The notes under the pieces are model-generated. The model saw nothing but the letters and a program-made list of their open reading frames with translations, was not told where the DNA came from and did not search any database. Positions 59,089 through 64,000 of a DNA stretch of 64,000 nt are shown one piece after another (position 1 is the first letter of the stretch; each line of letters opens with the position of its first letter). This DNA comes from Streptomyces sp. CT34 (GTDB lineage: Bacteria > Actinomycetota > Actinomycetes > Streptomycetales > Streptomycetaceae). Position numbers and translations under genes: made by a program. Where the stretch lies: assembly GCF_000805335.1 (NCBI RefSeq), contig NZ_KN708638.1, positions 200,261-264,260 of the forward strand, written 5' to 3'.

Positions 59089-60486
59089 ATGAAAGCGGCC
59101 CCACCCATGCACAAGGCCCCCGTGCCCGTGACTGCCGGCTCCCCCACGGCGATGCCCCCCGACCCTCCCCGGATCACCGCCGTCGACACCTACGACATCC
59201 GCTTTCCCACCTCGCGCGAGCTCGACGGCTCCGACGCGATGAACCCCGACCCCGACTACTCCGCCGCCTATCTGGTGCTGCGCACCGACGCCGAGGACGG
59301 CGCCGAAGGGCACGGCTTCACCTTCACCATCGGGCGCGGCAACGACATCCAGGTCGCCGCCATCGAGGTGCTGAGACCGTACCTGGTCGGCCGGCCGGTC
59401 GACGCGCTGTGCGCGGACCCCGGCTCGGTGAGCCGTGACCTCACCGGTGACAGCCAACTGCGCTGGCTGGGACCGGAAAAGGGCATCATGCACATGGCCA
59501 TCGGTGCCGTGGTCAACGCCGTATGGGACCTCGCCGCCAAGCGGGCCCGCAAGCCCCTGTGGCAACTCCTCGCCGACGCCGAGCCCGAGTGGCTGGCCGG
59601 TCAGATCGACTACCGCTACATCGCCGACGCGCTGACCCCCGCCGAAGCCCTCGTACTCCTCGAACGCGGCCGAGAGGGCGCCCCGCAGCGCGCGGCGCGG
59701 CTGCGCGCGACCGGCTACCCCGGCTACACCACATCCCCTGGCTGGCTCGGCTACTCGGACCAGAAGCTCACCCGGCTCGCCCGGCAGGCGGTCGCGGACG
59801 GGTTTCGGCAGATCAAGCTGAAGGTGGGCGCCGATCTGAACGATGACGTACGCCGCTGCCGTGTCGCCCGCGCCGCTGTCGGCCCCGACATCCGCATCGC
59901 GATCGACGCCAATCAGCGCTGGAACGTCGACGAGGCCGTCGAATGGACCCGGGCCCTGGCCGAGTTCGACCCGTACTGGATCGAGGAGCCCACCAGCCCG
60001 GACGACGTCCTCGGCCATGCGGCGATACGGAAGGCCGTGACCCCGGTGAAGGTCGCCACCGGCGAGCATGTGCAGAACCGCATCGTCTTCAAACAGCTCC
60101 TGCAGGCCGGTGCGATCGATGTACTCCAGCTCGACGCCGCCCGCGTCGGCGGAGTGAACGAGAACCTCGCCATCCTGCTGCTCGCCGCCAAGTACGGGGT
60201 GCCGGTCTGCCCGCACGCCGGCGGAGTCGGACTGTGCGAACTCGTCCAGCATCTCTCGATGTTCGACTACGTCGCGCTCTCGGGGACGACCGAGGACCGC
60301 GTCATCGAGTACGTAGACCATCTGCACCAGCACTTCATCGACCCGGTCCGTATCGAGCGAGGGCGCTACGCCACCCCGACCGCGCCCGGATTCTCGGCAC
60401 AGATGAGGCAAGAGTCCATCGACGACTACCGCTACCCCGACGGCACGTTCTGGGCGGCCGACGGCGCCGCCGGCAAGGAGGCGTAG
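59089..60486 (+). CDS. L-fuconate dehydratase (enolase superfamily)
   Basis: About 440 conserved residues. Hallmarks: [74 protein letters not shown] (catalytic Lys), [11 protein letters not shown] (metal Asp), [13 protein letters not shown] and [10 protein letters not shown] (metal Glu), and [20 protein letters not shown] with the catalytic His. Dehydrates L-fuconate to 2-keto-3-deoxy-L-fuconate. The start is uncertain: ATG at 59089 gives 465 residues, but the family usually starts near [11 protein letters not shown], so the ATG at 59152 may be real; neither has a strong ribosome site. Confidence 0.92.
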   Translation: MKAAPPMHKAPVPVTAGSPTAMPPDPPRITAVDTYDIRFPTSRELDGSDAMNPDPDYSAAYLVLRTDAEDGAEGHGFTFTIGRGNDIQVAAIEVLRPYLVGRPVDALCADPGSVSRDLTGDSQLRWLGPEKGIMHMAIGAVVNAVWDLAAKRARKPLWQLLADAEPEWLAGQIDYRYIADALTPAEALVLLERGREGAPQRAARLRATGYPGYTTSPGWLGYSDQKLTRLARQAVADGFRQIKLKVGADLNDDVRRCRVARAAVGPDIRIAIDANQRWNVDEAVEWTRALAEFDPYWIEEPTSPDDVLGHAAIRKAVTPVKVATGEHVQNRIVFKQLLQAGAIDVLQLDAARVGGVNENLAILLLAAKYGVPVCPHAGGVGLCELVQHLSMFDYVALSGTTEDRVIEYVDHLHQHFIDPVRIERGRYATPTAPGFSAQMRQESIDDYRYPDGTFWAADGAAGKEA

Positions 60487-60488
60487 GC

Positions 60489-61271
60489 ATGAGTACGCGT
60501 ACCGCGACCGACCACGACGGAGAACTGCACGGCCTGAAGGCCGTCGTCACCGGCGGCGGCTCCGGCATCGGTCTGACCACGGCCCGGCTCCTCGCCGCAC
60601 GCGGCGCCGCCGTGGCGGTTCTCGACCTGAATCCAGCTGCCGCGACGGCGCCACTGCGCGGCTACACCGCGGATGTGGCGGACGACGCCTGTGTCAGCAC
60701 GGCGGTGGCGGAAGTGGCCGCCGACCTGGGTGGCATCGACATCCTGGTGAACAACGCCGGGATCGGCGCGATCGGCACGGTCGAGGACAACGACGACGCG
60801 GAGTGGGAGCGGGTGCTGGGCATCAACGTGCTCGGCATGGTGCGCACCACCCGCGCCGCTCTGCCCCACCTCCGGGAATCGGCGCACGCCTCGATCATCA
60901 ACACCTGTTCCATCGCCGCGACGGCCGGGCTGCCGCAGCGGGCGCTCTACAGCGCGAGCAAGGGCGCGGTCCTGTCGCTGACGCTGGCGATGGCAGCCGA
61001 CCATGTCCGCGAAGGGATCCGCGTCAACTGCGTCAACCCCGGTACCGTGAACACCCCTTGGGTGGGGCGACTGTTGGAGCAGGCCGCCGACCCCGCCGCC
61101 GAGCGCGCCGCGCTCGAGGCGCGCCAGCCGACGGGCCGTCTGGTGACCGCCGACGAGGTGGCGGCGGCCATCGCCTATCTTGCCGGTCCCGGCGCGGCCT
61201 CGGTGACCGGCACCGCCCTCGCCGTCGACGGCGGCATGCAGGGCCTGCGACTGCGTCCGGTGGGGCAGTGA
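60489..61271 (+). CDS. Short-chain dehydrogenase, 2-keto-3-deoxy-L-fuconate dehydrogenase type
   Basis: 260 residues, SDR fold: VVTGGGSGIGLTTARLLAA (NAD site, residues about 20-28), VLDLN acidic end of beta2 (NAD preference), DILVNNAGIGAIG, catalytic Ser in IINTCSIAATAGLPQ, Tyr/Lys in YSASKGAVLSL, and GTALAVDGGMQ. Oxidises the keto-deoxy acid to the 2,4-diketo acid. Two bases after the dehydratase stop; its own stop overlaps the next gene (TGATG). Confidence 0.9.
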   Translation: MSTRTATDHDGELHGLKAVVTGGGSGIGLTTARLLAARGAAVAVLDLNPAAATAPLRGYTADVADDACVSTAVAEVAADLGGIDILVNNAGIGAIGTVEDNDDAEWERVLGINVLGMVRTTRAALPHLRESAHASIINTCSIAATAGLPQRALYSASKGAVLSLTLAMAADHVREGIRVNCVNPGTVNTPWVGRLLEQAADPAAERAALEARQPTGRLVTADEVAAAIAYLAGPGAASVTGTALAVDGGMQGLRLRPVGQ

Positions 61272-62314
61272 TGGCGGCCGAGGCGGGTGACACCACCGGA
61301 CGCGCGGCACACCCGGCCGCCGATGCCATGCCGCGACGCGCCCTCGGCCGCAGCGGCGTCGAGGTCACCGCACTCGGCCTCGGCGGCGCCGCGATAGCCG
61401 GGCTCTACAGCCCGGTCGACGAGGAAACCGCCGCCACCACCATCGAGGCGGCCTGGGATATGGGCATCCGCTACTTCGACACCGCGCCGCACTATGGCCT
61501 GGGTGTCTCCGAGCGACGCCTGGGCGCGGTACTGCGCACCAAGCCCCGTACGGAGTACGTCATCTCCACCAAGGTGGGCCGCCTCCTGGAGCCGTACGAA
61601 GGGGGAGGCTCCGACCTGGCGAACGGCTTCGCCGTCCCCGCCACCCACCGCCGTGTCTGGGACTTCAGCGCCGACGGGGTGCGGCGCTCCCTGGAGGAGA
61701 GCCTGACCCGCCTCGCCCTCGACCGCATCGACCTGGCCCTGATCCACGATCCCGACGACCACGCCGAGCAGGCGTTCCGCGAGTCCTACCCCGAACTGGA
61801 ACGGCTCCGCTCCGAAGGCGTGGTAGGAGCCATCGGCGCGGGCATGAACCAGACCGCGATGCTCACCCGGTTCCTCCTCGACTCGGACGTCGACACGGTA
61901 CTGTGCGCCGGCCGCTACACCCTTCTCGAACAGCCCGCGCTCGCCGAACTGCTGCCCGCCGCCGCGAACCGCGGCAAGAGCGTCATCATCGGCGGTGTCT
62001 TCAACTCCGGGCTCCTCGCCGACACCGGTCCAGGAGCCACGTACAACTACAGTGTGGCGCCCGGTGAGTTGCTGGAGCGGGCGCTGCGGATGCGGGAGAT
62101 CACCGAGGCGTGCGGCGTACCGCTGCGCGGCGCCGCTCTCCACTTCCCCTTCGGTCACCCGGCCGTGGCGAGTGTGCTGACCGGCGCGCGGTCGGCGGCG
62201 GAGGTCCGAGACGCGGCAACACTCCTGAACGCACCCGTCCCGGCCGACGTCTGGGACCTATTGCGCGCAGCGGCCCTGCTACCGCGCCACGTCCCCGTGC
62301 CGGAGGACCGATAG
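61271..62314 (+). CDS. Aldo/keto reductase, L-fucose (D-threo-aldose) dehydrogenase type
   Basis: 347 residues, (beta/alpha)8 [43 protein letters not shown] (catalytic Asp and Tyr), [10 protein letters not shown] (Lys), [10 protein letters not shown] (His), and [13 protein letters not shown]. The motif set is that of D-threo-aldose 1-dehydrogenases (L-fucose/L-galactose dehydrogenases), which oxidise the sugar to its lactone with NAD(P). First catabolic step. ATG at 61271 overlapped with the SDR stop; the N-terminal ~18 residues are non-conserved. Confidence 0.88.
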   Translation: MAAEAGDTTGRAAHPAADAMPRRALGRSGVEVTALGLGGAAIAGLYSPVDEETAATTIEAAWDMGIRYFDTAPHYGLGVSERRLGAVLRTKPRTEYVISTKVGRLLEPYEGGGSDLANGFAVPATHRRVWDFSADGVRRSLEESLTRLALDRIDLALIHDPDDHAEQAFRESYPELERLRSEGVVGAIGAGMNQTAMLTRFLLDSDVDTVLCAGRYTLLEQPALAELLPAAANRGKSVIIGGVFNSGLLADTGPGATYNYSVAPGELLERALRMREITEACGVPLRGAALHFPFGHPAVASVLTGARSAAEVRDAATLLNAPVPADVWDLLRAAALLPRHVPVPEDR

Positions 62315-62330
62315 CGATGCGCGTCGCCCC

Positions 62331-62435
62331 CTGACCTTCATCTCCGGCCCTTCCGCCACCAGTGACATCGAGTTGGAGCGGGTCGAGGGCGTGCACGCCC
62401 CGCGCACCCTGGACATCGTCATCGCCGACAGCTGA
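62331..62435 (+). pseudogene. LutC-like (LUD domain) C-terminal remnant
   Basis: 34 codons: [20 protein letters not shown] then [14 protein letters not shown] and TGA. This is the typical end of LUD-domain proteins such as LutC/YkgG, which belong to the L-lactate oxidation complex LutABC. No start codon or upstream part remains. It lies exactly between the fucose dehydrogenase and mutarotase genes of a pathway that yields lactate. Confidence 0.65.
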
Positions 62436-62447
62436 GGATCCCCACCC

Positions 62448-62759
62448 ATGCGCATAGCCCTGCACACCAAGGTCCGTGCGGACCGTATCGCGGAGTACGC
62501 GGCGGCTCATCGCGAAGTGCCGCAGGAGCTGACGGCCGCCATCCGCGCCGCCGGTGCCACCTCGTGGACCATCTGGCGCAGCGGCACAGACCTCTTCCAC
62601 GTCCTGGAATGCGAGGACTACGCCGCCCTCCTGGCCGAACTGGAGAAGCTGCCGGTGAACATCGCCTGGCAGGCCCGCATGGCCGAACTCCTCGACGTCA
62701 TCCACGACTACTCGGCGGACGGAGCCACCGCCGGCCTGCCCGTCGTGTGGGAGCTGTGA
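62448..62759 (+). CDS. L-rhamnose mutarotase-family sugar epimerase (RhaM-like)
   Basis: 103 residues, ferredoxin-like mutarotase (DUF718): MRIALHTKVRADRIAEYAAA with the active-site His, REVPQELTAAIRAAGATSWT, IWRSGTDLFHVLECEDY and a C-terminal PVVWEL. Interconverts alpha and beta anomers of a 6-deoxyhexose, supplying the dehydrogenase with the correct form. Length normal. ATG at 62448; the next gene follows after 5 bp. Confidence 0.88.
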   Translation: MRIALHTKVRADRIAEYAAAHREVPQELTAAIRAAGATSWTIWRSGTDLFHVLECEDYAALLAELEKLPVNIAWQARMAELLDVIHDYSADGATAGLPVVWEL

Positions 62760-62764
62760 GGCTC

Positions 62765-63667
62765 ATGGGCATCATCGACGCGCACCACCACGTATGGGAC
62801 CTCTCCGTGCGCGACCAGGACTGGATCACCGGGCCCCAACTCGCCCCGTTGCGCCGCGACTTCCCCCTCTCCGACCTGGAGCCGCAGGCCCGCGCCGCAA
62901 GCGTCGACCGCACCATCCTCGTCCAGACGATCACGGTGCCGGAGGAAACCCCGGAGCTCCTGGCGCTCGCGGCCGAGAGCGACCTGGTGGCGGGAGTGGT
63001 CGGCTGGATCGACCTCACCGCATCCGACGTGGCCGAGAAGCTGGGCCGGTTGCGTGCCCTGCCCGGCGGCGAGTGGCTGCGGGGCATCCGCCACCAGGTG
63101 CAGGGTGAGCCCGACCCCTGGTGGCTCACCCGCCCGGAAGTGCTGCGCGGACTGCGGACGGTGGCCGACGCGGAGCTTGTGTACGAGGTGGTCGCGCTCC
63201 CCCACCAGCTGCCCGCGGCAGTGTCCGCCGCCCGACACCTGCCCGAACTCACCTTCGTACTGGACCACCTGGGCAAACCACCCATCGTCTCAGGCCAGTT
63301 GAAGCCCTGGTCGGCGGCCGTCCGAGAACTTGCCTCGCAGCCCAACACCGTCTGCAAACTGTCCGGCATGGTCACCGAGGCCGACTGGCACGAGTGGACC
63401 GTCGACGCTCTTCGCCCCTACGCGGACACCGTGCTCGACGCCTTCGGCCCACAGCGGTTGATGTTCGGATCCGACTGGCCGGTGTGCACACTCGCCGCAG
63501 GCTACGCCGAGGTGGTGGACGCCACCGGTGTGCTCCTCGCGGGCCTGAGCCCTGACGAGCAGGCCGCCGTGTGGACGGACACCGCGGAGCGCGTGTACGG
63601 GGCGGATCGCCCGAACCAGTGCCGCATCAGGCGAGTTTCGCCCCGCGGTGACGCGTCACTCGATTGA
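62765..63667 (+). CDS. Amidohydrolase-family L-fuconolactonase
   Basis: 300 residues. MGIIDAHHHVWDLS (metal HxH), RDFPLSDLEPQARAASVDRT, GVVGWIDL, LRGIRHQVQGEPDPWWL, FVLDHLGKPPI (His) and LMFGSDWPVCTLAAGYAEV (Asp): the pattern of sugar-lactone hydrolases of the amidohydrolase group (L-fuconolactonase/L-rhamnono-lactonase). Opens the lactone from the dehydrogenase step. The last ~20 residues (NQCRIRRVSPRGDASLD) are non-conserved and run toward the IS630 remnant, suggesting that the original C-terminus was altered by an insertion or deletion. Confidence 0.9.
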   Translation: MGIIDAHHHVWDLSVRDQDWITGPQLAPLRRDFPLSDLEPQARAASVDRTILVQTITVPEETPELLALAAESDLVAGVVGWIDLTASDVAEKLGRLRALPGGEWLRGIRHQVQGEPDPWWLTRPEVLRGLRTVADAELVYEVVALPHQLPAAVSAARHLPELTFVLDHLGKPPIVSGQLKPWSAAVRELASQPNTVCKLSGMVTEADWHEWTVDALRPYADTVLDAFGPQRLMFGSDWPVCTLAAGYAEVVDATGVLLAGLSPDEQAAVWTDTAERVYGADRPNQCRIRRVSPRGDASLD

Positions 63668-63702
63668 TGCGCTGGGCGCCACCGGACGGCCAGAATGATC
63701 AC

Positions 63703-64000
63703 GTGGCTGAACGTGTGGAGGTCCGGGAGATCGATGACGACGAGGGCAGGAGGTTGCTACGGATCGTTCGTAGAGGCACCGGTTCGGTGGTGACCTGGCG
63801 GCGGGCCCAGACGGTGCTGTTGTCCGCCCAGGGCATGCCCGCGACCAAGATCGCCGAGGTGACGTTCACCAGCCCGACCGGGTTCGAGACGTGATCCACA
63901 ACTTCAACGCCGACGGCTTCAGCGACGTTGCCGTGACCCGGCTACCCGACCGAAAGCCGACCGGCCGGCGCCGAGCAGCAAGCAATCCGGTGCCGGTGGG
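63703..64000 (+). pseudogene. IS630-family transposase N-terminus, frameshifted (continues beyond window)
   Basis: GTG at 63703 begins VAERVEVREIDDDEGRRLLR and RGTGSVVTWRRAQTVLLSAQ, GMPATKIAEVTFTSP, the helix-turn-helix start of a second IS630 subgroup. One base is missing after SP: the next frame continues RVRDVIHNFNADGF, so the 63664-63894 frame ends prematurely at 63894. After NADGF similarity fades. It is a different lineage from the IS630 at the left edge. The element is dead in this form. Confidence 0.82.

Overview
The window is GC-rich DNA (about 70% by eye) with GTG/TTG starts, strong GGAGG-type ribosome sites, ATGA/GTGA gene overlaps and many families typical of Streptomyces (CseBC-like two-component pair, DUF3040, SPW repeat, LCP, CtaF, EACC1-caspase). 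It is best read as part of a Streptomyces or close relative (Kitasatospora/Streptacidiphilus) chromosome. The dense mixture of intact operons with IS scraps and broken genes suggests a chromosome arm rather than the core; that is inference.

Layout. 1-4700 is a gene graveyard: an IS630 transposase end, a broken cyclodipeptide synthase with an intact AlbB-like gene and the tail of an AlbA-like gene (a decayed albonoursin-type cluster), a DNA ligase scrap, a SAM methyltransferase and a frameshifted ISL3 transposase. 4.9-6.8 kb holds a secreted GH27 alpha-galactosidase with a ricin-type domain. 7.5-16.3 kb is a cell-envelope island: a deacetylase/GT2 fusion, a lipoprotein-response regulator-sensor kinase operon (CseABC-like) and an LCP-acyltransferase operon; a shared 11-bp-spaced direct repeat lies upstream of these units. 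16.9-21.8 kb is a tightly overlapped D-galactonate operon (transporter, PfkB kinase, IclR regulator, aldolase, DgoD). 22.2-36.6 kb carries accessory metabolism: a CPT-like kinase, a TehA/TDT-like channel, an incomplete extra respiratory module (QcrB, CtaD, CtaF), LysR/YeiH, MarR with SPW/DUF3040, a nitrilase and HtpG.

36.8-40.4 kb is a small TOMM/azole RiPP locus: a SagB-type dehydrogenase, a fused ThiF-like/YcaO cyclodehydratase and, immediately upstream, a 39-residue peptide gene with a Ser-Cys-Leu-Cys core and its own strong RBS, which looks like an unannotated precursor. 42.3-44.5 kb is a two-gene EACC1-caspase cassette with transmembrane segments, of the type proposed to act in bacterial conflict and programmed cell death. 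44.9-46.7 kb is another patch of fragments (type VII secretion, histidine kinase, phosphotransferase-like).

46.8-52.7 kb has a uracil/xanthine permease and two secreted phosphoesterases, both with PHO-box-like repeats upstream. 53.1-63.7 kb is an apparently complete oxidative L-fucose (or related 6-deoxysugar) system: FadR-type regulator with a near-perfect operator, ABC importer, and enzymes for dehydrogenation, lactone hydrolysis, dehydration, a second oxidation and hydrolytic cleavage to pyruvate plus lactate, with a leftover end of a LutC-like lactate gene. A truncated duplicate of the ABC binding protein lies upstream, and a frameshifted IS630-type transposase closes the window.
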